A stretch of 64,000 nucleotides of DNA from Saprospiraceae bacterium (GCA_021738725.1 JAIPBE010000005.1:74174-138173), one strand, 5' to 3'. Shown: positions 23,722 to 33,138, counted from the first letter of the stretch. The notes: generated by a model from the letters alone, not told the origin. Program-made: numbers and translations.

Positions 23722-24627
23722 ATGGGAACAGTGATTCTAATTGGTGGCCCTACAGCATCCGGGAAAAGCAAATTGGGCATGGACCTCGCCGAGCGACTGG
23801 GGAGTGTTATTGTATCCGCAGACAGCCGACAAGTCTATCGGGGCATGGATATTGTCACGGCAAAGCCCTCCCAGGAAGAACAAGAGCGCGTCCCCCATTT
23901 CCTGATCGATATCCGGGACCCGAAGGACACCTATGATGTCGGACAGTTTGAAGCGGATGCCAACCAGTTGCTGGATCGCCTTTTGAAAACCTATCCTGTG
24001 GTCCTTGTTGTAGGCGGTACTGGATTATATCTGCGTGCTTTACGATTCGGGTTGGATCCTTTTCCCGCTGTGCCAAAATCTGTTCAGATGGATCTTCGGC
24101 ATTTTTTTGAACGTGAAGGTTTGTCGGCCCTCCAGGATAGACTCCGACAGGCAGACCCGCCATACGCACAGGAGGTAGATCTTTCCAATCCTCAACGATT
24201 GATCCGTGCCATTGCCGTCAGTGAGTATTCGGGGCGTCCATTTTCTTCCTTCCGTAGCCTGGCGTCCAAGCCCAGACCTAATCGGATCCTTCCAGTCTTG
24301 TTGGAGCCCCAACGAGGATGGCTGTATCAACGAACTGACCAACGTATTCTGGACATGATACAGGCCGGACTCGTTGAAGAAGCTCGTCAACTTTATCCAG
24401 ATCGACATTTGGATGCCTTGAAAACAGTAGGTCTACAGGAGCTTTTTGCCTGGTTTTCTGGAGAATGTTCCTACGATGAAGCTATTGCTCTCTTCCAACA
24501 GAATACGCGACGGTATGCCAAACGGCAGCTGACCTGGTTTCGGAAAGAAACAGACTGGCATCGGTTTGATCCCGAATCCGAGCCGGACATCCTGGAGAAG
24601 GTTCTCACTTTGCTCGAAGAAGGGTAA
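23722..24627 (+). CDS. miaA: tRNA dimethylallyltransferase
   Basis: Adds a dimethylallyl group to A37 of tRNAs reading UNN codons. 301 aa. The P-loop GGPTASGKSK lies at residues 8-17, followed by SADSRQVYRGMDIVTAKP with the catalytic aspartate region, and VVGGTGLYLRAL. The C-terminal RYAKRQLTWFRK block is the family hallmark. The last 23 bp overlap the 3' end of the convergent ArsC-family gene. Confidence 0.96.
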   Translation: MGTVILIGGPTASGKSKLGMDLAERLGSVIVSADSRQVYRGMDIVTAKPSQEEQERVPHFLIDIRDPKDTYDVGQFEADANQLLDRLLKTYPVVLVVGGTGLYLRALRFGLDPFPAVPKSVQMDLRHFFEREGLSALQDRLRQADPPYAQEVDLSNPQRLIRAIAVSEYSGRPFSSFRSLASKPRPNRILPVLLEPQRGWLYQRTDQRILDMIQAGLVEEARQLYPDRHLDALKTVGLQELFAWFSGECSYDEAIALFQQNTRRYAKRQLTWFRKETDWHRFDPESEPDILEKVLTLLEEG

Positions 24628-24973
24628 GCACCTGCTCAGGTGGCCGGCCGACAACGGCCCTCTCCCCCATTATGGCGATGGGACGCTGGATCAATTTTGG
24701 ATGATCTACCATGATTTGGATCCACTCTGCATCTGTATGTTCTTGCCCCCTGAACTGTTCTTTAAACAAAGCCTCTTCCTTTCGGATCAGATCCATGGGC
24801 GACAGGTTAAGTCGGGCCAACAAGGCGATCAGTTCGTTGCTGGTGGGTGGATCTTCCAGATAGTATCGGATAAGTATAGATGCTCCTGCATCCTCCAGCA
24901 ACTGCAATGCTTCCCGGCTTTTTCGACATCTGGGGTTATGAAAGAAGGAAATCGGGTTGTTTTTCTTGGCCAT
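24605..24973 (-). CDS. ArsC/Spx-family arsenate reductase-like protein
   Basis: 122 aa from the ATG at 24973; an upstream Met at 25006 adds only an unconserved 11 residues. The thioredoxin-like fold starts with ISFFHNPRCRKSREALQLLED, with Cys16 as the ArsC-type catalytic cysteine followed by R-x-S. PIAIMGERAVVGRPPEQVL is the C-terminal ArsC signature. This is the glutaredoxin-dependent ArsC type; no other arsenic genes (arsB, arsR) are nearby, so general redox function (YffB-like) is also possible. Its 3' end overlaps miaA by 23 bp on the opposite strand. Confidence 0.85.
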   Translation of the reverse strand: MAKKNNPISFFHNPRCRKSREALQLLEDAGASILIRYYLEDPPTSNELIALLARLNLSPMDLIRKEEALFKEQFRGQEHTDAEWIQIMVDHPKLIQRPIAIMGERAVVGRPPEQVLTLLRAK

Positions 24974-25030
24974 CAACGGACATTTTGGCAAAAATGCAGG
25001 AATCACAAAACAATTGCTCCCAAATATGGG

Positions 25031-25038
25031 TAAATTTG
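25031..25038 (+). promoter_or_regulatory. Predicted -7 box (TAAATTTG)
   Basis: A perfect TAnnTTTG match 30 bp before the ATG of the choice-of-anchor B protein. It lies downstream of longer in-frame starts and so supports the start at 25069. No properly spaced -33 element. Confidence 0.45.
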
Positions 25039-25068
25039 ATCCCTTTACTCAGTTACTCAATCCACAAC

Positions 25069-27459
25069 ATGGTGCAAATAATACGAATGACTGCCTTCCT
25101 CATGATGATGGCAGGGGCACTCAATGCCCAAACAAATTTTAATCTCACGAAAGTGGCCAACGTTCCTTACGCGGAAGGCTGCAATGATATCTGGGGTTAT
25201 GTAGATAGCAGCGGGATCGAATACGCACTACTGGGTACTCGCCAGGCTACCGCCATTATCAGCCTGGAAGATCCGGCAAATCCAGTAGAGGTGGCCTATA
25301 TTCAAGGCTCCACATCGACCTGGCGCGACATGAAGACCTGGGGTCATTATGCCTATGTCACTGCCGATGCTGGTAACGATGGTTTACTGATTATCAATTT
25401 GGAGAATCTTCCGAATGCCGTGACCTGGGAGTTTTGGAAACCGGATCTAACCATTGGTGGCAACTCCTCCACCTTGTCCAGGTGCCACAATATCTTCATC
25501 GATGAAAAGGGCTATGCGTTCCTCTCTGGCTGCAACCCGTTGAACAACGGTGGCGTCATCATCTTTGATGTGCACACCACTCCTGGCACACCTGTCCTCG
25601 TCGGTCAGGCCGAACCGGTTTACTCACATGACAATTTCTCTCGAGGAGACACACTCTACAGCGCCAATCTTGGACAGGGTGCCTATATCACGGATGTCTC
25701 CGACAAAGAGAATCCTGTCACCCTGGGTGTCCAGGAAACTTCCTTTGACTTTTGCCATAACGTCTGGATATCAGATGACAGTAAATACATGTTCACCACC
25801 GACGAAAAAGCGAATGCCTTCCTGGATGCGTATGACATTACCGATCCAGCGTCTATGATCCGTCTGGACAAATATCAGCCTATCGATACCCGTCAAACCG
25901 GGGTCATTCCCCACAACACGCATTACCTGAAAGGATACAATGTGGTCTCCTGGTATACAGATGGGGTTAAAGTTGTTGACTCACACAAACCTGACAACCT
26001 GGTTGAAGTAGCCAATTTTGACACCTATGTCGCCGGTGGAAACGGCTTCCAGGGTGACTGGGGGGCATATCCTTTTCTTCCCAGTGGATTGCTACTGGTG
26101 TCGGATATCAACACCTGTTTGTGGGTATTTGATGCCAACTACGTTCGAGCCAGTTATCTGGAAGGGATCGTTATCGATGCCATCACAAAAGACCCGATCC
26201 AGGGCGCGGATGTGGTCATCCAGAATGTGCAGCCGAATGAGGAGATCAGTGGCCCGGACGGGCGCTTCAAAACTGGTAGCAACCAGGAAGGATCCTTGAC
26301 TGTGAAGACCAACAAGGCTGGCTATTTACCCAGTATCAAGGCATTTTCAATGACCGCCGGTGAGGTCACAGATGTAACCATAGAGCTCACCCCTCTGTCC
26401 ACAACAAATGTGACTGGAATGGTGCTTGACAAGCAAACTGGTGATCCTGTGGCTGGTGCTATGGTTTATTACCAATCTTCAGTTGTGGATGACATCAACT
26501 ACAATGCAGTTACGGACATTGACGGGACCTATGCCATCGATGATATCTACCTCGGCGATTACGAAGTGATTGCGGGGGCCTGGAGTTACGACTACGGCGT
26601 CATTGAAGCCTTGAACATCAGTGGTCAGGCCAACCAGGTTCTCGAGCTTGGACGGGCTTACAGAGATGACTTTGTATTCGATTATGGCTGGACCTCATCC
26701 GGCACAGCCAATGTTGGACTCTGGGAACGAGGCATTCCAGAAGGTACTTACATCGGTAACATGCAGGTCAACCCCGCAGGTGATTTCGCCGATGATCTGG
26801 GCAACACCTGTTATGTAACCGGACTGCAGGCAGGAACGACAATTGGAGAGTTTGACCTGGACAATGGTTCGGCCATCCTGGAATCACCTTCTATGGATCT
26901 GAGCAATTATCTGGCACCGGCGATCTTCTACAATGCCTGGTTTGTGAATACAGGCGGTAACAATATGCCCAATGACACACTGAAAGTATGGTTGACGGAT
27001 GGGAATACAGAAGTCCTGGTCCATGAGTACACTGGCGACATCGACAGTTGGAGACCTCGTGACTCCATTTTTGTGATGGACTATTTCGCTGATCTATCCG
27101 ATATCCGGGTTTCGTTCGTCGCCAATGACGAAGTGAGTTCCGGACACATTGTGGAAGCAGGAGTAGATGCATTTCTGGTTGCAGACACCAAAACCAGCAG
27201 CAATGAAGATGTCCTGGCAGATGCTCCCTGGAAGGTCCTGCCAAACCCGTCTGCTACCGACTTTTTCATGGTATTGCCCGATAATCAATGGGCCGGTTCG
27301 CTCTACCAGGTTTATGATGATCTGGGCCGACTGGTCGAATCAGGCGTCTTCCAGGCCTCCAAAGCTATTGGTGGTCATTGGATGCCAGGCATACACCTTC
27401 TCAAGGTGACGAACGGAGAAATGACCTCCACGCTCCGCTTGGTGAAGTTGGGCCAGTGA
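25069..27459 (+). CDS. Choice-of-anchor B family protein with T9SS type A sorting domain
   Basis: 796 aa from the ATG at 25069, which begins a signal peptide ending in AGALNAQ. Residues about 20-360 are LVIVD/choice-of-anchor B beta-propeller repeats (DIWGYVDSSG, YAYVTADAGNDGLLIINL, FDFCHNVWISDDSKYMFTTDE). Two carboxypeptidase-regulatory-like beta-sandwiches follow (LEGIVIDAITKDPIQGADV and VTGMVLDKQTGDPVAGAMV), then a lectin-like or immune-inhibitor-like segment. The C-terminal 80 residues (WKVLPNPSATDFFM... to RLVKL) are a type A T9SS sorting tail, so the protein is secreted and probably surface-attached. Ligand unknown. It is followed by a shared bidirectional terminator. Confidence 0.9.
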   Translation: MVQIIRMTAFLMMMAGALNAQTNFNLTKVANVPYAEGCNDIWGYVDSSGIEYALLGTRQATAIISLEDPANPVEVAYIQGSTSTWRDMKTWGHYAYVTADAGNDGLLIINLENLPNAVTWEFWKPDLTIGGNSSTLSRCHNIFIDEKGYAFLSGCNPLNNGGVIIFDVHTTPGTPVLVGQAEPVYSHDNFSRGDTLYSANLGQGAYITDVSDKENPVTLGVQETSFDFCHNVWISDDSKYMFTTDEKANAFLDAYDITDPASMIRLDKYQPIDTRQTGVIPHNTHYLKGYNVVSWYTDGVKVVDSHKPDNLVEVANFDTYVAGGNGFQGDWGAYPFLPSGLLLVSDINTCLWVFDANYVRASYLEGIVIDAITKDPIQGADVVIQNVQPNEEISGPDGRFKTGSNQEGSLTVKTNKAGYLPSIKAFSMTAGEVTDVTIELTPLSTTNVTGMVLDKQTGDPVAGAMVYYQSSVVDDINYNAVTDIDGTYAIDDIYLGDYEVIAGAWSYDYGVIEALNISGQANQVLELGRAYRDDFVFDYGWTSSGTANVGLWERGIPEGTYIGNMQVNPAGDFADDLGNTCYVTGLQAGTTIGEFDLDNGSAILESPSMDLSNYLAPAIFYNAWFVNTGGNNMPNDTLKVWLTDGNTEVLVHEYTGDIDSWRPRDSIFVMDYFADLSDIRVSFVANDEVSSGHIVEAGVDAFLVADTKTSSNEDVLADAPWKVLPNPSATDFFMVLPDNQWAGSLYQVYDDLGRLVESGVFQASKAIGGHWMPGIHLLKVTNGEMTSTLRLVKLGQ

Positions 27460-27473
27460 TCGATGTGACCAAA

Positions 27474-27514
27474 TAAAAAAAAGAGGCAATGGAATTCCAT
27501 TGCCTCTTTTTTTA
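27474..27514. terminator. Bidirectional terminator between convergent secreted-protein genes
   Basis: AAGAGGCAATGG (27481-27492) pairs with CCATTGCCTCTT (27497-27508) around AATT, with an A run before and a T run after, so it works in both directions. It lies between stops at 27459 and 27530. Confidence 0.92.
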
Positions 27515-27529
27515 TGCAATCATTTGTAT

Positions 27530-29368
27530 TCAGGGCTTGGCTGAATGATTCACATCGCCGTATTTGACGGCGATAAAGTTCAGTTGGCTATTGGCTTCAT
27601 CCAGATAAGGGATAGACCATGCTGAATCATAGGGTGGAAGGCTGGTGTTTGTGAAAAACACCCACGAAGGAACATTGGAGAAACTTTTGATGAGATCCAG
27701 CAATAGCTTGCGGAGAATGCCGATGTCCCCTACTGAGATACTTCCGGAATTGTTGACATCGCCGGCAATGGAAGCGTAAGGAGTGGGTAATGCATTGATA
27801 CCCACAATATATTTGTTGAGCAGGATGATATCCCCAATGCTCACACCAAAGGCATCATCTCCATCTCTGGAGGCTGAAATGCTGTATTCCTCTCCAACTG
27901 GTACCTGTGAGAACAAATAGTGGCCATCCACATCCGTAACCGTCGTCGATACTCCACCAGGACCGGTCAGAGTCACCTCCACATTGGGCACCGGAAAGCC
28001 GACTGGCGTGACGATCGAACCGGCAAGGTCGACGGTGGTCTTGATATTCTGTAATCCGTTCAGTGTAGAGACGCCGGTATTATCCGGATCCAACCAATCC
28101 CTCAGACGGGTAGCGGATGTGCCACCGCCGGTCCATGATCGATGAAAACGTCCGTACCACAAGGCATTGGATGTGCAGGAAGCAGCACCACCGTTCAGCT
28201 GGCCAATGATCTTTCCCTGAGGATCAAAGAAGGGCGCTCCTGAGCTGCCAGGCTCCGATGTACCCAGATCCAGATAGACCCGATAGTGATGCAATGCGGG
28301 AGTTTTTATGCCATTGCTCCAATTGACCGGGGTCTGCCAAATGGTGATGGCCTGAGAATCAACAGATACTTTTTTGATATCAGCACTGGGGTGATGCACC
28401 ATGAAAGCTAATGACGGAGTGTAGTTATCCGTCCGATTCCAGCCAGCATAATGGCTTTCCCATGCTTCCGGCGGGGATTCATCCATCTCCAACAATAAAA
28501 AATCACTGTCTGCCCACTTCGCCCGGAGTTGACTCCCGGATACTTTCAGGAAGCTGGGCTCTTCGGTCGGATTGGTACAAGTGGTGCCTTCATATCGGAA
28601 GTGGTAGGCCCAAAACTGATACAATGGTGTATAGCCGTACTGACAGTGGAATGCACTGAGAATATAGGGTATCTTATCCTGCTTGGTATTATTGACCAGG
28701 GCCCCGGTACACCAGCTGATGCCTTCCTGGAAGACACACATGATCCGCACAGCGCTCTTGGCCACCAGATGAATATCTGCGTCGTTAACACAGGCAACGT
28801 TGACATTGCAAGGTAGGGAGGCATCAAAACCAAGTCCCCGCGAACGCCCTGCGGCTTCCAAATCGGGTCTGTAATCCTGATCAAAAGCGTAATAGATCCG
28901 GTTGAATGAAAAACCTACCGGAGTGCCCGGCGTATCATATTGCAAAAAGCAGCGTTCTCCGGCAACTGGACCTAGGGTGAAAAATGCCTTGCCTCGGAGA
29001 TCCCGATATGCGATCGATTCGACTATACGGCCTCGTTCGTCTTTGACAGTCAGTACGGCCCCGGGAATCAACGGAAGTTCCGAAGTGGTAATGATCAGAG
29101 CCTTGGCACCGGGGGCATAAAGGGCGCAATGCCAGGAATAGCCCTTATCAGTGGCGATCCAGGTGCCGTGATCCTCTGTGTAAATAGATTGCTGGATTGG
29201 AATAGCGAATCGCGGTACCAGCCCGGAGCGAGCGTCCTCAGCCTTAGCCTTCTCGACTTCGGGTGGGCTTAGCACGACTTCAGTCCAGTTGATATCTGAC
29301 TGCGGCTGCTGCGCGTATAAAGACATGCAAAAGACCACCAGGAGGCCTAGCAGGAGGGTTCGATTCAT
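27530..29368 (-). CDS. Lysyl endopeptidase-like secreted serine protease with dockerin-like tail
   Basis: 612 aa with a signal peptide (residues 1-20). The trypsin-fold domain (about 180-440) is cysteine-rich and resembles Achromobacter lysyl endopeptidase: CNVNVAC, then the triad His241 (LSAFHC), Asp289 (WADSDFLLLEM) and Ser376 (SEPGSSGAPFFD). A carboxypeptidase-regulatory-like sandwich follows (about 440-510: NVEVTLTGPGG, DVDGHYLF), then dockerin-type calcium loops (FGVSIGDIILLNKYIVGI; GDVNNSGSISVGDIGILRKL from residue 536; KYGDVN near the end). The protein stops at KYGDVNHSAKP with no T9SS sorting domain visible. A terminator follows at once, so the gene is not cut off. Secretion and anchoring route are therefore unclear. 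Confidence 0.85.
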   Translation of the reverse strand: MNRTLLLGLLVVFCMSLYAQQPQSDINWTEVVLSPPEVEKAKAEDARSGLVPRFAIPIQQSIYTEDHGTWIATDKGYSWHCALYAPGAKALIITTSELPLIPGAVLTVKDERGRIVESIAYRDLRGKAFFTLGPVAGERCFLQYDTPGTPVGFSFNRIYYAFDQDYRPDLEAAGRSRGLGFDASLPCNVNVACVNDADIHLVAKSAVRIMCVFQEGISWCTGALVNNTKQDKIPYILSAFHCQYGYTPLYQFWAYHFRYEGTTCTNPTEEPSFLKVSGSQLRAKWADSDFLLLEMDESPPEAWESHYAGWNRTDNYTPSLAFMVHHPSADIKKVSVDSQAITIWQTPVNWSNGIKTPALHHYRVYLDLGTSEPGSSGAPFFDPQGKIIGQLNGGAASCTSNALWYGRFHRSWTGGGTSATRLRDWLDPDNTGVSTLNGLQNIKTTVDLAGSIVTPVGFPVPNVEVTLTGPGGVSTTVTDVDGHYLFSQVPVGEEYSISASRDGDDAFGVSIGDIILLNKYIVGINALPTPYASIAGDVNNSGSISVGDIGILRKLLLDLIKSFSNVPSWVFFTNTSLPPYDSAWSIPYLDEANSQLNFIAVKYGDVNHSAKP

Positions 29369-29543
29369 TCAGGATAATAATTTGTCCCTGTAAAGATAGC
29401 TGAAACTCGGACTCCATCCAAATGAATGGCGCCCTCAGAAAACCCAAACATATTGCTTATCAATATATTACAAGTGACAGCAGAGGCCTGAAACGCAAAG
29501 AATGTACCAAAGAGAATGATTGCTGTCCAGTGGCGTGGAAATG

Positions 29544-29576
29544 AAAAAAGGTCATCCGCCAACTGGCGAATGACCT
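29544..29576 (-). terminator. Intrinsic terminator of tRNA-Glu
   Basis: On the minus strand AAGGTCATTCGCC pairs with GGCGGATGACCTT (one mismatch) around AGTT, followed by a T run, directly after the tRNA CCA end. Confidence 0.88.
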
Positions 29577-29651
29577 TGGTAGTCCGTACGGGAATCGAAC
29601 CCGTGTTACCAGGATGAAAACCTGGCGTCCTAACCCCTAGACGAACGGACC
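29577..29651 (-). tRNA. tRNA-Glu (anticodon TTC)
   Basis: 75 nt including an encoded CCA (29577-29579). The anticodon stem CCAGG/CCTGG encloses the loop TTTTCAT, giving anticodon TTC. The T arm is CGGGTTCGATTCCCG and the D arm region GTCTAGGGGTTAGGAC is typical of tRNA-Glu. The acceptor helix is perfect except that position 1-72 is G-U. A terminator follows immediately. It stands alone, with no adjacent tRNA. Confidence 0.97.
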
Positions 29652-29783
29652 ATTCTGAAATGGTTGGCAAAGATATAATTGCCACTAGACAAAATCAAAA
29701 CTTATCTAAAAAAACATTCTTCTACTTTATTCCTCATCAAGATCATCTTCCAGAAGAGGCCGCGTATTCGATGGAATAACCCT

Positions 29784-29791
29784 TAGATTTG
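29784..29791 (+). promoter_or_regulatory. Predicted -7 box of gap-pgk (TAGATTTG)
   Basis: A perfect TAnnTTTG match 19 bp before the gap ATG. No clear -33 element. Confidence 0.5.
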
Positions 29792-29810
29792 CGCGATTGA
29801 ACTGACAGAT

Positions 29811-30806
29811 ATGAAGAAGATTGCAATTAATGGGTTTGGTCGCATTGGTCGATTGGTATTCCGACACTTGATCCAACATCCGGATATCCAGATCGTTGCA
29901 ATAAATGACCTGTCTGATGCCCCTACCCTGGCTCACTTACTGATGTATGACACTGCTCAGGGCCGTTTCAATGGCTCGGTCCAGTTGAATGGTACAGATA
30001 TGGTTGTCAATGACCAGCATATTGAAATCTTAAGTGAACGGGATCCTGCTCAACTCCCGTGGAAGTCACTGGAGATCGACCTGGTTCTGGAATGTACCGG
30101 TGCATTTCGGACATTGGAAAAGCTAATCCTGCATCGCCAGGCCGGAGCAAAAAAAGTGATCCTCTCCGCTCCGTCGCAAGGAGTGGATGTACCCAACTTT
30201 GTACTCGGAGTCAATGACCATTTACTGACGGCATCCATTGACATCCTTTCAAATGCTTCCTGTACTACCAATTGCCTGGGGCCTGTGGTGAAGATCATGG
30301 AAGACCATTTTGGCATTGAAAGTGGATTCATTTCCACCACGCATGCTTATACTGCAGACCAGTGTCTGCAGGATGCGCCGCACAAGGATCTCCGCCGGGC
30401 CCGCGCTGCTGCGATGAATATCGTTCCGACCAGCACGGGTGCTGCTAAAGCCGTAAGCCTGGTCTATCCAAAAGTGGCCGGCAAGCTTGATGCCATTGCC
30501 TTTCGGGTTCCCGTCATCACCGGATCTCTGATCGATTGTACCCTGGTCTTAGAAAAAGAAACCACCCGGGAGGAGATCAACGCATTGTTTGCCCATGCTG
30601 CACAAAACGAGCTCAAAGGCATTCTCGAATACACTGAAGCACCTCTGGTGTCCAGCGATATCATCGGGAATCCGCACTCCAGCATCCTGGATGCCAGTCT
30701 CACGCAGGCAAAAGGGAAACTGGTCAAAATCATTTCCTGGTATGACAATGAAGCTGGTTATGCTGCACGGCTCGCAGATATAGCCATTCGTGTCCTGACA
30801 ATGTAG
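29811..30806 (+). CDS. gapA: Glyceraldehyde-3-phosphate dehydrogenase, type I
   Basis: Glycolytic enzyme oxidising glyceraldehyde-3-phosphate to 1,3-bisphosphoglycerate with NAD. 331 aa, usual length. The Rossmann start is INGFGRIGRLVFR. The catalytic Cys151 lies in SNASCTTNCLGP and the later ENSWYDNE-equivalent is ISWYDNEAGY. An aspartate follows the second beta strand (AINDLSD), favouring NAD over NADP. It forms an operon with pgk, 31 bp downstream. Confidence 0.97.
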   Translation: MKKIAINGFGRIGRLVFRHLIQHPDIQIVAINDLSDAPTLAHLLMYDTAQGRFNGSVQLNGTDMVVNDQHIEILSERDPAQLPWKSLEIDLVLECTGAFRTLEKLILHRQAGAKKVILSAPSQGVDVPNFVLGVNDHLLTASIDILSNASCTTNCLGPVVKIMEDHFGIESGFISTTHAYTADQCLQDAPHKDLRRARAAAMNIVPTSTGAAKAVSLVYPKVAGKLDAIAFRVPVITGSLIDCTLVLEKETTREEINALFAHAAQNELKGILEYTEAPLVSSDIIGNPHSSILDASLTQAKGKLVKIISWYDNEAGYAARLADIAIRVLTM

Positions 30807-30837
30807 TCTACAAATCCTCCCTTTAAGACCGCTCATC

Positions 30838-32046
30838 ATGATGAACCAACTCTCCATCGCCGGAAAAAAAGTGCTGGTACGTGTAGATTTCAACGTGCCG
30901 ATGAATGCGCAGCATGAGATCACCGATGATACCCGGATCAGAGGCGCCCTCCCTACGGTGGCCTATATTCTGGCTCATGGAGGCTCTCCAATTCTGATGT
31001 CTCACCTCGGACGACCACTCAAGCAGCGCCTTGCTGACGGTTCTATTGACACTTCCAGATTTACACTTCGACATCTGGTCGATCATCTTTCCGCCCTGAC
31101 AGGTGTACCGGTTCATTTTGCAACTGATTGTATTGGTCCAGCGGCTGAGAAAGCGGCTGCCCAGTTGCCATCCGGAGAGATCCTATTACTGGAAAACACC
31201 CGCTTTCATGAGGGTGAAGAAAAAGGCGACCCTGCCATGGCTGCAGCCCTGGCCTCCCTGGGCGACCTGTATGTGAACGATGCTTTTGGCACCGCCCATC
31301 GTGCCCACGCATCTACCGCCCTCATCGCTTCTCATTTTGCACCCGACCATCGGGCATTCGGCTTCCTCATGGATGCCGAGTTGACCAACGCCTACCGAAC
31401 CATGGATCACCCGGAGCGGCCACTCGTCGCCATTGTCGGTGGGGCCAAGGTCTCAGACAAGATCCTCTTGCTGGACCATCTCCTGGACAAAGTGGACGGT
31501 CTCATCATCGGTGGCGGCATGGCCTATACATTTATCGCCGCCCAGGGGGGAGAGATCGGCAATTCGCTTGTTGAATCCGATCGACTGGAGCTGGCCAGGC
31601 AATTATTGGCAAAAGCCAAACGGAGACATGTTCAGCTATTACTGCCATCCGATTCTGTCATAGCAGACGCATTCGCGGCAGATGCACAAACCCAGGTGGT
31701 CCCCAGTGGCGAAATCCCTACTGGCTGGATGGGATTGGACATCGGACCGGAAGCACGGGCTGCATTCAGTGGCTTGATCATGGAAGCTAAAACCATCTTG
31801 TGGAATGGACCCATGGGCGTTTTTGAGATGCCTGCTTTTGCCAAGGGCACCTTACAGGTGGCTACTGCTTTGGCCGACGCAACGGCTCATGGTGCATTTT
31901 CCCTGGTTGGAGGTGGTGACTCTGTCACGGCAGTCAATCAAATGGGGCTCGCCGATCAAGTCAGTTTCGTCTCCACAGGCGGCGGGGCCATGCTGGAACT
32001 GCTGGAAGGCAAGGTCTTGCCGGGTGTGGCAGCCATCAAAGGCTGA
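30838..32046 (+). CDS. pgk: Phosphoglycerate kinase
   Basis: 402 aa, transfers phosphate from 1,3-bisphosphoglycerate to ADP. Characteristic blocks: KVLVRVDFNVPMN at the start, SHLGRP, LLLENTRFHEGEEKGDP, VNDAFGTAHRAHAS, VAIVGGAKVSDKI, the ATP-binding LWNGPMGVFE, and VGGGDSVTAV. Follows gapA directly, forming the lower-glycolysis pair. It ends 3 bp before a convergent glycosyltransferase gene. Confidence 0.97.
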   Translation: MMNQLSIAGKKVLVRVDFNVPMNAQHEITDDTRIRGALPTVAYILAHGGSPILMSHLGRPLKQRLADGSIDTSRFTLRHLVDHLSALTGVPVHFATDCIGPAAEKAAAQLPSGEILLLENTRFHEGEEKGDPAMAAALASLGDLYVNDAFGTAHRAHASTALIASHFAPDHRAFGFLMDAELTNAYRTMDHPERPLVAIVGGAKVSDKILLLDHLLDKVDGLIIGGGMAYTFIAAQGGEIGNSLVESDRLELARQLLAKAKRRHVQLLLPSDSVIADAFAADAQTQVVPSGEIPTGWMGLDIGPEARAAFSGLIMEAKTILWNGPMGVFEMPAFAKGTLQVATALADATAHGAFSLVGGGDSVTAVNQMGLADQVSFVSTGGGAMLELLEGKVLPGVAAIKG

Positions 32047-32049
32047 TCA

Positions 32050-33138
32050 TCACTCTTTCAGTAACTGTCGATATAACTCCATGGTTTGACGCACACTGAC
32101 GTTGATGTGCATATCCTTGCGGATAAATGACCGGGCTTCCCGGGCCTTCGTCTCCCGATACCCACGATCCTTGAGATATCGGGTGACTGCCTGAACAAAC
32201 CCCGCCATATCGCCCGGCGCCACGATCTCTCCTTTATCCGCATCCGGCACCAATTCTCGATTGCCGGGGATATCAGAGACCACCGGTGCCAGCCCGAGGG
32301 ACATGCCTTCGATCAGCGTCTTATTCAGGCCTTCACCGCCCGTCGACGTATTGATAATCACCTGGCAGGCCCTCATCAATGGCAATGGATTCGGTTGGAA
32401 TCCTGCTAACACGATCCGATCCCTGGCCGGCGAGCCGGAAAGGATCTGGAGATTGGCTTTTGAATCCATACCATTCCCAACAAGCAGCCAATAAACCTCT
32501 CTTTTTTCAGAGACCTCTCTAGCCGCCCGTAGCAAGGTTGAAATGTCTTTAAAGGGTCTGTTGTTTGCCACGCTGATGACCGTGAAAGCACCTTTGGGAA
32601 TACCGAAAGGTTCCAGGCGAGCAGGTTGTATGGGATCATACCAGTTCGGATCATGACCTTTGGTAATCCATACTGTCGGATCCTTCCTGAACCAGAATTG
32701 GCGTTGCAGCGATTGTCGAATCTCTCTGGTGATGCAGATGATGGCATCCACCCTGGGGTGCAGATATTTGAAATAGGCAGTGGGGTCATACCAATGCACA
32801 TGACCAGCATATCCCCTGTACAGAATCACTTTCACAGGCAGCCCTCGGGCAGCTCTCAGCCCATGGATAATCGCTCGACTGTTATACAAATGAAGGATAT
32901 GGTAGCCTTCCTTTTCGAGCAAGGCACGCAATGACTGGGATTCCTTTCGATCAAATTTTGTCCGGGGATGGGTGGTCATGACCCGCATTCCTGCCTTTTG
33001 AAAGATGCCTTCGTACTCTGTTTCCGGATACGTCAGAATATCCACTTGGACGCCTGCTTTCGCCAGGCCAATAAACATTTCTGCCTCCGGGCGAACCGAA
33101 ACGGTTCCCCTGTAATCACTGACAACAAGCACTTTCAT
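32050..33138 (-). CDS. Glycosyltransferase family 4 protein
   Basis: 362 aa from the ATG at 33138, preceded by an AAAGGAG ribosome binding site; the frame extends to 33192 but the conserved strand begins with MKVLVVSDYRG. GT-B fold: the C-terminal domain shows VISVANNRPFKDISTLLRAA, LLVGNGMD, and the nucleotide-sugar block NTSTGGEGLNKTLIEGMSLGLAPVVSDIPGN with the E-x7-E-type motif. Transfers a sugar from an activated donor, probably to a lipid-linked glycan. It stands apart from the other sugar genes, divergent from the isoaspartyl peptidase gene. Confidence 0.88.
   Translation of the reverse strand: MKVLVVSDYRGTVSVRPEAEMFIGLAKAGVQVDILTYPETEYEGIFQKAGMRVMTTHPRTKFDRKESQSLRALLEKEGYHILHLYNSRAIIHGLRAARGLPVKVILYRGYAGHVHWYDPTAYFKYLHPRVDAIICITREIRQSLQRQFWFRKDPTVWITKGHDPNWYDPIQPARLEPFGIPKGAFTVISVANNRPFKDISTLLRAAREVSEKREVYWLLVGNGMDSKANLQILSGSPARDRIVLAGFQPNPLPLMRACQVIINTSTGGEGLNKTLIEGMSLGLAPVVSDIPGNRELVPDADKGEIVAPGDMAGFVQAVTRYLKDRGYRETKAREARSFIRKDMHINVSVRQTMELYRQLLKE

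Noticed and set aside
29365..29685. A 106-codon minus-strand open frame containing the tRNA
   Set aside because: It reads straight through tRNA-Glu and its terminator.
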